From Aquimarina algicola (GTDB taxonomy: Bacteria; Bacteroidota; Bacteroidia; Flavobacteriales; Flavobacteriaceae): DNA of 64,000 nucleotides. The position numbers were made by a program, and so were the translations under genes. The stretch lies in contig NZ_VFWZ01000002.1 of NCBI RefSeq assembly GCF_006443095.1, positions 62,001 to 126,000 on the forward strand, in the 5' to 3' direction. Positions 1-8,696 of this stretch are shown one piece after another (position 1 is the first letter of the stretch; the number at the start of each line of letters is the position of its first letter). Under the pieces are notes generated by a model. It worked only from the letters and a program-made list of their open reading frames with translations. It ran no database searches and was not told the origin of the DNA.

Positions 1-203
1 CCGGTAATGCCATTTTAAATATTTGGGCACAAATACTAGAGCTAGAAGAAAATTCTTATCTCGCTCGTTTGGTTCTAAAACTTAGTGTCGAAAACTTCTT
101 TCTTCAAATCACGGACAAAACAATCAATCAAAAATGGCTCAAAGATTATTTTAATCAGCTGAAAACAATGGTCAGGGAATTCAAAAAAAATAATCATAAA
201 TAG
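1..203 (+). CDS. C-terminal end of a probable TetR-family regulator (5' truncated)
   Basis: An open frame enters from the left edge (first full codon at base 3) and stops at TAG 201-203, giving 66 residues rich in amphipathic helices (reads GNAILNIWAQILELEEN... then LKTMVREFKKNNHK). There is no DNA-binding domain in the visible part. I call it a TetR-type ligand-binding tail because of its helical, Trp- and Phe-containing character and because a perfect palindrome lies 7 bases downstream, ahead of a small same-strand operon. This is inference: the N-terminal helix-turn-helix that would prove it is outside the window. It could be another all-helical regulator or enzyme tail. Confidence 0.45.
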   Translation, partial: GNAILNIWAQILELEENSYLARLVLKLSVENFFLQITDKTINQKWLKDYFNQLKTMVREFKKNNHK

Positions 204-209
204 TTCAAC

Positions 210-223
210 AGACGGTACCGTCT
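210..223. promoter_or_regulatory. Perfect 14-bp palindrome, probable repressor operator
   Basis: AGACGGTACCGTCT is its own reverse complement over all 14 bases. It is GC-richer than its surroundings and lies between the truncated regulator and the start at 282. Position and symmetry fit a TetR-dimer operator controlling the following two genes. Binding is not shown. Confidence 0.55.
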
Positions 224-281
224 AAAATTTAAACCTCACATCTTCTATATTTATGGTTTATAATACAGAGATTTAAACCAT

Positions 282-674
282 ATGAATATTTATCTGTTCC
301 TAGCCGGTATGTTATGTCTTTTATTAGGAATAGCACATTCTATTATAGGAGAACGTAACATTTTTAGTAGTAAAAGAACCAAAGGAAACATCGTACCTAC
401 ACAGGCAGGGACATATATAACAGAAAAACATTTACAGATTATTTGGGTTGTGTGGCATTTTGTCTCAGTTTTTATCTTTTTTATTGGAGGAATAGTACTA
501 AACATAAGCTTAAATAAAAATAAATACTATCAGGACAGTAATGAATTTATCATTCAGGCGATTTTATTGACATTAACAGCAACTTCAATTCTAATACTCC
601 TTGGTACCAAGGGTAAACACCCTGTTTGGATAGCTTTTTTGATCATAATCTCATTATTACTTATCGGAATGTAA
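282..674 (+). CDS. Small four-helix membrane protein, unknown function
   Basis: A 130-residue hydrophobic protein with about four membrane spans (roughly residues 1-21, 50-75, 90-108 and 112-130). The short polar loop after helix 1 contains a basic patch (SSKRTKGN). I recognise no named domain. It is preceded by the 14-bp palindrome at 210-223 and followed after 11 bases by a DUF4442 gene, so the two are probably co-transcribed and repressed by the upstream regulator. Small membrane proteins beside hotdog-fold acyl-thioester enzymes suggest a lipid or acyl-CoA theme, but that is context only. Confidence 0.75.
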   Translation: MNIYLFLAGMLCLLLGIAHSIIGERNIFSSKRTKGNIVPTQAGTYITEKHLQIIWVVWHFVSVFIFFIGGIVLNISLNKNKYYQDSNEFIIQAILLTLTATSILILLGTKGKHPVWIAFLIIISLLLIGM

Positions 675-685
675 AACAAAAATAA

Positions 686-1216
686 ATGTCTATATACAAA
701 AAAATTGCACGGATAGGACCAAAATATATTGGTAAAAATAAGCTTTTCAAATACGGGTTTAATTTTTCGCCAATGTATCGAAGAAGTACTGCCAAAATTA
801 TTGAAGCATCAAAAGATTTACTACATATTAGAATTAAACTTCCTATCAGCTATAAAAACAAAAACTATGTAAATTCTATTTTTGGAGGAAGTATGTTTTC
901 TGCGGTTGATCCAATTCCCATGGTACAACTAATAAACTTAATTGGAGAAGATTATGTGGTTTGGGATAAATCAGCAAACATTTTCTTTAAAAAACCAGCA
1001 AAAGAAAACTTATATGCAGACTTTGAATATAACTTAGAAGAACTTGAAGAGATCAAACATAAGGTTGCTCAACAAAACGAGATAGAAATTACAAAAACAA
1101 CAACACTTACAGACAAAGATCGTAAAAAAACATACTGTGAAGTTCATAAAACTATCTATATCGCCGATAAATCATTTTACAAAGAAAAAATGAAACACAA
1201 ACTTAAAACTGCATAG
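686..1216 (+). CDS. DUF4442 domain protein (hotdog-fold, thioesterase-like)
   Basis: A 176-residue protein matching the DUF4442 family (hotdog fold related to acyl-CoA thioesterases, substrate unknown). Visible family features are the N-terminal RRSTAKIIEASKDLLHIRIKLP strand region, the glycine-rich FGGSMFSAVDPIPMVQ segment near residues 71-86 that forms the central hotdog helix, and the conserved VWDKSANIFFKKPAKE stretch near 96-111. It has no signal peptide and is cytosolic. It follows the membrane protein by 11 bases, so it is probably the second gene of the operon behind the 210-223 palindrome. Family assignment is strong; function is unknown. Confidence 0.8.
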   Translation: MSIYKKIARIGPKYIGKNKLFKYGFNFSPMYRRSTAKIIEASKDLLHIRIKLPISYKNKNYVNSIFGGSMFSAVDPIPMVQLINLIGEDYVVWDKSANIFFKKPAKENLYADFEYNLEELEEIKHKVAQQNEIEITKTTTLTDKDRKKTYCEVHKTIYIADKSFYKEKMKHKLKTA

Positions 1217-1361
1217 CTCTATTAGACGTTGGAGCGTATTTAAAGCATTTGCATTGCCATTCTATATATTACCTCCTCTTCTATTTAGAAACAGTGAGGG
1301 TATCAATAATTTCAAGCATCTATATTCTTCGTGATATTGGAGGAATTAGAGTGATTGTTAT

Positions 1362-2669
1362 TTATTTTTTCCTTAAATATACTGAAACAGGCACCCCATT
1401 AAAATCAAATTCTTTGCGAAGCTGATTTTCTAAAAATCTTTTATATGGGTCTCTGATGTATTGAGGTAAATTACAGAAAAATGCAAACTGCGGTTGTGGT
1501 GTTGGTAATTGCGTGATATATTTAATCTTTACATATTTACCTTTGTATGCAGGAGGAGGGTTATGTTCTATAATAGGCAACAAAACATCATTAAGCTCGC
1601 TGGTTTTAATTTTTTTAGAACGGTTTTTATAAACTTCTACGGCAGTTTCTATAGCTTTAAAAATACGCTGTTTGGTTAAAGCAGAAATAAAAACGATAGG
1701 CACATCAGTAAAAGGTTCTATTTCTTTACGAATCATTTTTTCGTAATCTTTGAGCGTATTACTCTCTTTATTAGCAATCAAATCCCATTTATTCACCAAA
1801 ATAACAATACCTTTTCGGTTACGTTCGGCTAGCCAAAATATATTCTGCACCTGCCCATCAAAGCCTCTATTGGCATCGAATAATAATAGACATACATCAC
1901 TATGCTCTATGGCTCTTACAGAACGCATTACAGAATAAAACTCAAGATCTTCTTTGACTTTGGATTTTCGTCGGATTCCTGCAGTGTCTACAAGATTAAA
2001 CTCAAACCCAAAACGATTATATTGTGTATCAATAGCATCTCTGGTAGTACCTGCAATATCAGTAACAATATACCTATCTTCTCCAATCAAAGCGTTGATA
2101 AATGATGATTTACCTGCATTAGGCCTTCCTACTACTGCAAATCTTGGTAGTTCTTCTTCGGTTTTTTCTTCTTTCTCAGGAAGCACTTTGACTAATTCAT
2201 CCAAAAGTTCTCCTGTACCACTTCCGTTTATACTGGCAATCGTGTAGTATTCTCCAAGTCCAAGACTATAAAACTCTACTGCATCAGATGCTCTTTGCGA
2301 ATTATCAACTTTATTTACAACCAAAAAAACAGGTTTATCTACTTTGCGAAGAATATTGGCAACATCTTGGTCCATGCCGGTTATCCCTGATTCTACATCT
2401 ACCATAAAAATTATAGCATCTGCTTCATCTATTGCTAATTCTACCTGTTTATCAATTTCTGCTTCGAAGATATCATCACTACCTACTACATACCCACCTG
2501 TATCAATCAATGAAAATTCAACCCCATTCCAGTCACTTTTTCCATAATGACGATCGCGAGTTACACCACTTACAGCATCTACTATCGCTTCTCTTCTTTG
2601 AATTAATCGATTGAAAAATGTTGATTTTCCTACATTAGGTCTTCCTACGATTGCAACTATACCACTCAT
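1362..2669 (-). CDS. der: Ribosome-assembly GTPase Der (EngA)
   Basis: A 435-residue tandem GTPase needed for maturation of the 50S ribosomal subunit. The first G domain has the P loop GRPNVGKS (residues 9-16), DTGG and NKVD. The second has GRPNAGKS (about 181-188), DTAG and NKWD. A KH-like RNA-binding domain fills the C-terminal 80 residues (from about [12 protein letters not shown]). Two consecutive P loops in one chain are diagnostic for Der, and the length is typical. Not in an obvious operon; the next gene on the same strand ends at 2997. Confidence 0.97.
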   Translation of the reverse strand: MSGIVAIVGRPNVGKSTFFNRLIQRREAIVDAVSGVTRDRHYGKSDWNGVEFSLIDTGGYVVGSDDIFEAEIDKQVELAIDEADAIIFMVDVESGITGMDQDVANILRKVDKPVFLVVNKVDNSQRASDAVEFYSLGLGEYYTIASINGSGTGELLDELVKVLPEKEEKTEEELPRFAVVGRPNAGKSSFINALIGEDRYIVTDIAGTTRDAIDTQYNRFGFEFNLVDTAGIRRKSKVKEDLEFYSVMRSVRAIEHSDVCLLLFDANRGFDGQVQNIFWLAERNRKGIVILVNKWDLIANKESNTLKDYEKMIRKEIEPFTDVPIVFISALTKQRIFKAIETAVEVYKNRSKKIKTSELNDVLLPIIEHNPPPAYKGKYVKIKYITQLPTPQPQFAFFCNLPQYIRDPYKRFLENQLRKEFDFNGVPVSVYLRKK

Positions 2670-2761
2670 TAATATCTATTTCTAAAATTTGTGCAAAATT
2701 AGACTTTTTATTTTAGCAATACTATATAATATTCTGATTTGACAAGAAATAGGAGAGTCAT

Positions 2762-2808
2762 AAAAATAAAAAGTCCAAAGGCCGATGTTTCAGGCCGATG
2801 GAACTTTT
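2762..2808 (-). terminator. Probable intrinsic terminator after the choice-of-anchor I gene
   Basis: On the minus strand the arms AAAAGTTCC and GGACTTTTT enclose an inner segment that carries GGCC twice. The second arm runs into a T-rich tract. It sits about 190 bases past the stop at 2997 and before der, so it would end the lipoprotein transcript. The 327-base gap 2670-2996 holds nothing else I can name. Confidence 0.5.
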
Positions 2809-2996
2809 CATAATTGATAGTCAGTCAGTGAAATAATTACTTATATCAAAGATAACAAGTATTCAATCTAAGTTGGTTACTGTTAAACAACAAAGTTTTT
2901 ATGGATGTCTTTTAGTTTTGATCCGGCTAATTCTTTTCTGTTGTTTATCAAAAGTTATTCTTATTGATTTTAATGTTCACAATTACAACACTTTAT

Positions 2997-4538
2997 TTAA
3001 TCATCTCCCTTACGGATCTCATAAATAGCGACGGTATTAGATACTTCATTGGTAGCAATAACCAAATCATTGCCTGTTGGACTATCTTCATCTTTTACTA
3101 CAATAAGTCCTTCTGGAGAAATATCTTCTGTATCTCGTAACCACTCTAAAAACCTAGGGTGTGAAGGATTAGAGATATCATAGACCAAAATCCCTCCTGT
3201 TCTTTCTAAACCTACAAACAGCAATGTTTGTTTTCCAACTTTTAGGGTTGTAACTGCTTCTGGTTCTGCCCCTTTATCATCTGATCTTTTATCAGCCTCA
3301 CTACCTTCATTATTATTAAAAGCATCTGGATCTAAATCAAAAATTGTTTTTCCGATTTCATCTCCACTATCATAGATTAAAGCCCCTGAAGTTGACCATA
3401 TACTAAATGATCTCGCTCCATAAGCATAAATTACTTCGTGATTACCATCGCCATCTATATCTCCATTGGCAGTAGTAGTTTTTAGCCTTCCAAGATTCTC
3501 ATCAAGTTGTAATGTTGCTGCGTTTGGAAAAATATCAGGATCAAGTGTTAAATCTTTGACTCTAGTTTCTTCAGAAAATCCATCATAATCTCTCGCATCA
3601 CCTTCATTAGCAGTAATCAAATACCTGCCTCCATTTATTCTGGCAAAAGCAATGGCATCCGGATGATAAAATCCAAATACAGGCCAATTCTTAAAATTAC
3701 CTACGATATCATCTTTATCACTAGCATCTATTTGATTGGCGGGTAGAGAATAATCTTTTACACCAAGACCAACAACATTTTCTATAGTTTTTGTTTCTAG
3801 ATTTACAATAGCAATTCCATTATTTTCTTGTAAGGTGATATATGCTTTTTTTGAATTATTGGATATAGCTACATATTCTGGTTCTATATCTTGTGCGAGC
3901 GTTGCATTTGGTCCAAAAACCCTAAAATCGTTACCAATATTTCTACCATTGAAAGCTGTAAAACCAAGAGTAGAAACTTGTCCTGTAGCTACTTCTATTA
4001 TTGTAACCGAACCTTCGGGGTCATTAGTATATAAATCATTGGGTTCTCCTTCGTTTGCCGTTACAATATATTTTCCATTTGGACTAAAGGTTACCATATC
4101 TGGCAGTGCTCCTGCAGGATATGTATTTAGAAGTGTCTGTGTATCTGAATCGTATGTTACTACAGTACCATTGGCTTGTTTGTTTGCTGCATTTTCTAAA
4201 GCGACTGCTACAACTCCATCATAAACAGCAACGCTATTAGGTATTCCTGTTAAAGTGATACCTGCTCCTCGTACCGGTTGAGCCGGGTTAGAAATATCCC
4301 AAACCGATAGTTCTGAATCATTAGGATTAACTATAAATAATTTACCAGTATTAGGGTCGAAAGCAGAAATCTCTGCAAAGCCTTCGTCTCCAGTACCATT
4401 GGTAAAGCCTCCAATTTTACTAAAAGTAAGTTTGTCATTGTCTCCTCCGCCTCCGCCTGTATAATCATCAGGTTCACAAGAACTTAAAATTAGTGAAGCC
4501 GCTAAAGAACAAAGAATAAATTTGTTGAAAATTTTCAT
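2997..4538 (-). CDS. Choice-of-anchor I family lipoprotein (beta-propeller)
   Basis: A 513-residue lipoprotein of the choice-of-anchor I family, here anchored by lipid: signal peptide residues 1-20, lipobox LSSC with Cys21, then a Gly-rich tether (GGGGG near 28-32). The rest reads as propeller repeats with phrases such as SPNGKYIVTANEGEPNDLY and YLITANEGDARDYDGF, typical of this family, and a DIDGDGNHE calcium-loop-like motif near residue 360. Related proteins are annotated as extracellular phosphatase- or esterase-like, but no catalytic activity can be assigned here. It is a single gene, apparently with its own terminator. Confidence 0.85.
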   Translation of the reverse strand: MKIFNKFILCSLAASLILSSCEPDDYTGGGGGDNDKLTFSKIGGFTNGTGDEGFAEISAFDPNTGKLFIVNPNDSELSVWDISNPAQPVRGAGITLTGIPNSVAVYDGVVAVALENAANKQANGTVVTYDSDTQTLLNTYPAGALPDMVTFSPNGKYIVTANEGEPNDLYTNDPEGSVTIIEVATGQVSTLGFTAFNGRNIGNDFRVFGPNATLAQDIEPEYVAISNNSKKAYITLQENNGIAIVNLETKTIENVVGLGVKDYSLPANQIDASDKDDIVGNFKNWPVFGFYHPDAIAFARINGGRYLITANEGDARDYDGFSEETRVKDLTLDPDIFPNAATLQLDENLGRLKTTTANGDIDGDGNHEVIYAYGARSFSIWSTSGALIYDSGDEIGKTIFDLDPDAFNNNEGSEADKRSDDKGAEPEAVTTLKVGKQTLLFVGLERTGGILVYDISNPSHPRFLEWLRDTEDISPEGLIVVKDEDSPTGNDLVIATNEVSNTVAIYEIRKGDD

Positions 4539-4699
4539 TATAAGTGATTGTTTATGAAGTTAAAACTTCAAAAATTAACAACCCATATTTCTTTAACGTT
4601 ATCTTAAGAATAAAAAATAACTATCAATGCAACGTATATGTTAGAAAATTAACAACAATAGAGGTAAAATATTTTTGCATTTAGTTCCGGAAAGAGAAT

Positions 4700-5581
4700 T
4701 TACTGATTATATCCAAAACGTTTTAGTTGTTTTTGATTGCTGCGCCAGTTTTTATTTAATTTTACATACAACTCCAAATGAATCTTTTTTCCAAAGAATT
4801 TTTCTAGCTCTATTCGTGCCTCTGTCCCCACTCTTTTTAGCGCAGTTCCTTTATGACCAATTATGATTCCTTTTTGTGAGTCTCTTTCTACCATAATAAC
4901 AGATCGGATTCTGATGATATTTTCGTCTTCAAAAAACTCTTCAGTTTCAACTTCTACTGAGTATGGTATTTCTTTTTTGTAGTGTAGTAATATTTTTTCT
5001 CGTATGGCTTCATTAACAAAAAACCGCTCCGGTTTATCTGTTAATTGATCTTTTGGATAAAAAGCAGGAGACTCTGGTAGTAGCTTTACAATTCTATCAA
5101 ATACTTCTTTAACATTAAAATTCTCTAAAGCAGATATTGGATATACCTCTGCATTAGGTACTTTTTCTGCCCAAAAAGACACTTGCTCCTCTAAAGTCTC
5201 TTGATCAGACCGGTCAATTTTATTGATTAACAAAAGAACAGGGATTTGGGTTGTAGTAATTTTGGTAAAGAAAGCCTCGTCTTTTAATGCTTTTTCTCCT
5301 ATTTCTACCATATAAACCAGTATATCTGCATCTTCAAAAGCTGATTTCACAAAATCCATCATAGATTCTTGCAATTCATAAGAAGGCTTGATAATACCTG
5401 GAGTATCTGATAAGAGAACCTGAAAATCTTCTCCGTTTACAATCCCTAGTATACGATGCCTAGTGGTCTGCGCTTTAGAAGTTATAATAGATAATTTTTC
5501 TCCAACAAAGGCATTCATCAATGTAGATTTTCCTACGTTGGGATTACCTATAATATTTACAAAACCTGCTTTGTGTGCCAT
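4700..5581 (-). CDS. era: GTPase Era
   Basis: A 293-residue Era GTPase, which binds the 3' end of 16S rRNA during 30S assembly. The P loop GNPNVGKS is at residues 12-19, followed by the switch region with TTRHRILGI, DTPGI (about 60) and NKID (about 120). A type-II KH domain covers the last 90 residues, including IIGHKGTALKRVGTEAR and the basic LYVKLNKNWR. Length and domain order are standard. It is transcribed divergently from the photolyase operon starting at 5724, with 142 bases between. Confidence 0.97.
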   Translation of the reverse strand: MAHKAGFVNIIGNPNVGKSTLMNAFVGEKLSIITSKAQTTRHRILGIVNGEDFQVLLSDTPGIIKPSYELQESMMDFVKSAFEDADILVYMVEIGEKALKDEAFFTKITTTQIPVLLLINKIDRSDQETLEEQVSFWAEKVPNAEVYPISALENFNVKEVFDRIVKLLPESPAFYPKDQLTDKPERFFVNEAIREKILLHYKKEIPYSVEVETEEFFEDENIIRIRSVIMVERDSQKGIIIGHKGTALKRVGTEARIELEKFFGKKIHLELYVKLNKNWRSNQKQLKRFGYNQ

Positions 5582-5676
5582 AGCAACTATTTTAAGGCGT
5601 AAAAATAATGTATTCTATAGTATTACTCCTCATCATACTTCAAACTAATGTTAAAACCCAATCCAAAAATAAATAT

Positions 5677-5708
5677 TTGTTTAATCATTTTGTAAATTTG
5701 TTAAACAA
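5677..5708. promoter_or_regulatory. Inverted repeat around a putative -7 box ahead of the photolyase operon
   Basis: TTGTTTAA (5677-5684) and TTAAACAA (5701-5708) are perfect 8-bp inverted copies with 16 bases between. The spacer ends in TAAATTTG (5693-5700), an exact match to the Bacteroidetes -7 consensus TAnnTTTG. The start codon of the first gene follows 15 bases later. The arrangement fits a regulator that straddles the promoter. No obvious -33 TTG lies at the usual distance. Confidence 0.45.
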
Positions 5709-5723
5709 TACTATATTCAATAC

Positions 5724-5858
5724 ATGAAAAAAACACATCTTCCTACAAAAGTTTGTAAGGTCTGTAATCGTCCTTTCACATGGAGAAAAAAATGGGCAAA
5801 AGTTTGGGAAGAAGTTCAATATTGTAGTGAACGTTGTAGAAGAAATAAAAATAGATAA
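5724..5858 (+). CDS. DUF2256 small Cys-rich protein
   Basis: A 44-residue basic protein, [17 protein letters not shown] and onward, with two CxxC-type pairs (CKVC at 11-14 and CSERC at 34-38) that would form a zinc ribbon. Length, the LPxKxCxxCxRPFxWRKKW pattern and the C-terminal CSERCRRNK match DUF2256. This family is commonly found beside cryptochrome/photolyase genes, as here. Its TAA (5856-5858) directly abuts the ATG of the DASH cryptochrome at 5859, so it is the first gene of the operon. Its role is unknown; a nucleic-acid or photolyase accessory role is a guess. Confidence 0.9.
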   Translation: MKKTHLPTKVCKVCNRPFTWRKKWAKVWEEVQYCSERCRRNKNR

Positions 5859-7160
5859 ATGCAAAAAACAGGTTTAGTTTGGTTTAGAAATGATCTAAGA
5901 AGTCAGGATAACGCTTCTATTACTGCTGCCATCAAAGAAAATGACAGAGTAATAGGTGTTTTTTGTTTTGACCCGGATCTATTCAAAACAAATACATATG
6001 GTTTTAAGAAAACAGAAAAATACCGAGCCAAATTCTTAATCGAGACGATAACACAGCTAAGAGATCATCTCGAGAAGCTCAATATTTCACTGCTTGTTTA
6101 TTACAAAAAACCAGAGCATATTATTCCTGAAATTGTACAGCAACATCAAATACAACATATTTACCTTCAAAAAGAATGGACACAAGAAGAAGTAGACACT
6201 TGTAATCGTGTAAAGAACTCAAAAGACATGTCGCATATCCGCTGGGTTGAGAATTATGACCAATTTCTTTTTCATCCTGATGATGTTCCTTTTGAGATCG
6301 AGAATATTCCCAAAGTGTTTACCAATTTTAGAAAAAAATGTGAAAAATACAGCAGTGTAAAAGATGTGTTGCAAACCCCTGTTTTGTCGTCTGAAAATAA
6401 AGTTGACCACAATACAAAAATTCCGGAGCTTGCTGATTTAGATTTTGAAGATTTTACAGTAAGTACTAAATCCGCTTTTCCATTCAAAGGAGGAGAATAT
6501 GAAGCTCAAAAAAGAATTCAATCTTACTTTTGGGATACAGAACGTCTTTCTTACTATAAAAAAACACGTAATGGATTAGTAGGCGTGGATTACAGCTCTA
6601 AACTATCTGCTTGGCTTGCTAACGGGAGTATTTCTGCAAGAAGCATTTATCACGAAGTCAAAAAATATGAACGTAATATCAAGAAAAATGATTCTACGTA
6701 TTGGCTCATTTTTGAATTGATTTGGAGAGATTTTTTTAAATACATCTCTCTACAACATAATAACTCTATATTTCTTTTAGGAGGAATTCTAGAAAAAAAA
6801 TACGAATGGAAAACCGATTCTAACCTAATAAATCAATGGATGAATGGCGAAACACATGAACCTTTTGTGAATGCAAATATGATAGAACTCAAAGAAACAG
6901 GGTGGATGAGCAATCGAGGAAGGCAAAATGTAGCTTCTTTTTTTGCAAAAGATCAAGAATTAGATTGGAGAATAGGAGCTTCTTATTTTGAATCACTTTT
7001 GATCGATTATGATGTTCATAGTAATTATGGTAACTGGATGTATGTTTCGGGTGTGGGTAATGACCCCAGAGATCGAAAATTTAATATTAAAGTACAGGCA
7101 GAACGCTATGATGCCAATCACAAGTTTCAAAACATGTGGTTACAACAAACATTATTTTAA
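5859..7160 (+). CDS. DASH-family cryptochrome
   Basis: A 433-residue cryptochrome of the DASH clade. The N-terminal photolyase alpha/beta domain begins with GLVWFRNDLRSQDN and binds the antenna pigment in relatives. The C-terminal FAD domain contains GGEYEAQKRIQSYFWD (about 209), KLSAWLANGSISARSIYHEV and the Cry-DASH signature block ETGWMSNRGRQNVASFF near residues 347-363, followed by DYDVHSNYGNWMYVSGVGNDPR. Cry-DASH proteins bind FAD and repair CPDs in single-stranded DNA, and some act as light sensors. Starts at the base after the DUF2256 stop; the next photolyase gene starts 3 bases after its own stop. Confidence 0.93.
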   Translation: MQKTGLVWFRNDLRSQDNASITAAIKENDRVIGVFCFDPDLFKTNTYGFKKTEKYRAKFLIETITQLRDHLEKLNISLLVYYKKPEHIIPEIVQQHQIQHIYLQKEWTQEEVDTCNRVKNSKDMSHIRWVENYDQFLFHPDDVPFEIENIPKVFTNFRKKCEKYSSVKDVLQTPVLSSENKVDHNTKIPELADLDFEDFTVSTKSAFPFKGGEYEAQKRIQSYFWDTERLSYYKKTRNGLVGVDYSSKLSAWLANGSISARSIYHEVKKYERNIKKNDSTYWLIFELIWRDFFKYISLQHNNSIFLLGGILEKKYEWKTDSNLINQWMNGETHEPFVNANMIELKETGWMSNRGRQNVASFFAKDQELDWRIGASYFESLLIDYDVHSNYGNWMYVSGVGNDPRDRKFNIKVQAERYDANHKFQNMWLQQTLF

Positions 7161-7163
7161 ATT

Positions 7164-8696
7164 ATGATTTTAAGACTTATCCTTGGTGACCAGCTTAATG
7201 CGCAACATTCTTGGTTTGATGAACCAAACGATGATGTTTTATATTTTATGGCAGAAATGCGCCAGGAAACAGATTATGTAGCTCATCATATTCAAAAAGT
7301 AGTTGCTTTTTTTATGAGCATGCGCAATTTTAAAGATACACTTATAAAACAAGAATTTAATGTCAAATATTATACGATAGATGAAGTAGAAAACACTCAG
7401 GATTTAGCTGACAACTTATTACAAATCATTTCACAAAACAACATCACAAAATTTGAATATCAGCTTCCAGACGAATATCGTCTAGACCAACAACTACAAA
7501 AATTCTGTACTACTCTTGGTATTGATACAGAAGTTTTTGATACAGAACACTTTTTAACTTCAAGAAAAGAACTCACTGATTTTTTTGAAGGTAAAAAGCA
7601 GTACACGATGGAGTACTTTTATCGCTACATGCGCAAGAAATATGATATCATGATGATTACCGAAAAAGATCCCGAAGGCGGAAAATGGAACTTTGATCAA
7701 AGTAATCGCAAAAAATGGACTGGCAAAGATGCTATTCCTAAAGAAAAAAATACTGTAAAAGATGTCAAGAAAATTGTTGATCTCATCCAAAAACATGATA
7801 TCAAAACGATTGGAAACATTGATTACAAAAGCTTCAATTGGCCAACATCAAGAGAAGAATGTTTATCAATCCTCAACTACTTTTGTAAACACTTATTAGT
7901 ACATTTTGGTGACTATCAAGATGCTATGCATACCGAAGAAAAATTCTTGTATCACAGTCGGTTATCATTTGCCATGAATAGCAAAATGCTTCATCCTATG
8001 GAAGTGGTGCAAACTGTAATTAATTATTGGAGAGAACATAAAGAAAATATAGATATTTCTCAAGTAGAAGGCTTTGTGAGACAAATCATAGGTTGGAGAG
8101 AATTCATGAGAGGTATTTATTGGAAAGAAATGCCAGACTATCAAAAAAGCAATACCCTAGACAACACGAATACATTACCTGATTTCTATTGGACGGGCAA
8201 GACCAAAATGAATTGTATGCATCATGCAATTAAGCAAAGTCTCGATCATGCCTATGCACATCATATCCAGAGGTTAATGGTCACCGGCAATTATGCATTA
8301 CTTACACAAACGCATCCAGATGAAGTTGATAATTGGTATTTGGGAGTCTACATAGATGCTATAGAGTGGGTAGAAATTACCAATACAAGAGGAATGAGCC
8401 AATTTGCCGATGGCGGTATCGTAGCAACCAAACCTTATGTTTCTAGTGGGAGCTATATTAATAAAATGAGTAATTATTGCAAAAGCTGTCATTATAAGGT
8501 AAGTAAAAAAACAGAAGATGATGCATGCCCATTCAACTCATTATATTGGAATTTTCTAGACGAGAAACGTTCTTATTTTGAAGGAAATCAGCGTATGTCG
8601 ATGATGTTAAACCTATTGAATAAGATGGACAAAGAAAAATTAGAGGCTCATAAAAAGAGAGCTGATCATATTATACAAAACCCCAATGAATACTAA
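7164..8696 (+). CDS. Iron-sulfur cryptochrome/photolyase (FeS-BCP, bacterial (6-4) photolyase type)
   Basis: A 510-residue member of the iron-sulfur bacterial cryptochrome/photolyase group, whose characterised members repair (6-4) photoproducts. It starts ILRLILGDQLNAQHSWF, the typical opening. The FAD domain contains QIIGWREFMRGIYW and HHIQRLMVTGNYALL. Four cysteines, at residues 351, 439, 442 and 455, are placed as expected for the [4Fe-4S] ligands; by memory the Agrobacterium PhrB ligands have the same spacing one residue earlier. Second photolyase of the operon; its last 11 bases overlap the start of the third (ATG at 8686), suggesting translational coupling. Confidence 0.93.
   Translation: MILRLILGDQLNAQHSWFDEPNDDVLYFMAEMRQETDYVAHHIQKVVAFFMSMRNFKDTLIKQEFNVKYYTIDEVENTQDLADNLLQIISQNNITKFEYQLPDEYRLDQQLQKFCTTLGIDTEVFDTEHFLTSRKELTDFFEGKKQYTMEYFYRYMRKKYDIMMITEKDPEGGKWNFDQSNRKKWTGKDAIPKEKNTVKDVKKIVDLIQKHDIKTIGNIDYKSFNWPTSREECLSILNYFCKHLLVHFGDYQDAMHTEEKFLYHSRLSFAMNSKMLHPMEVVQTVINYWREHKENIDISQVEGFVRQIIGWREFMRGIYWKEMPDYQKSNTLDNTNTLPDFYWTGKTKMNCMHHAIKQSLDHAYAHHIQRLMVTGNYALLTQTHPDEVDNWYLGVYIDAIEWVEITNTRGMSQFADGGIVATKPYVSSGSYINKMSNYCKSCHYKVSKKTEDDACPFNSLYWNFLDEKRSYFEGNQRMSMMLNLLNKMDKEKLEAHKKRADHIIQNPNEY

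Noticed and set aside
290..505. Opposite-strand open frame inside the small membrane-protein gene
   Set aside because: A shadow frame with no independent features or start context.
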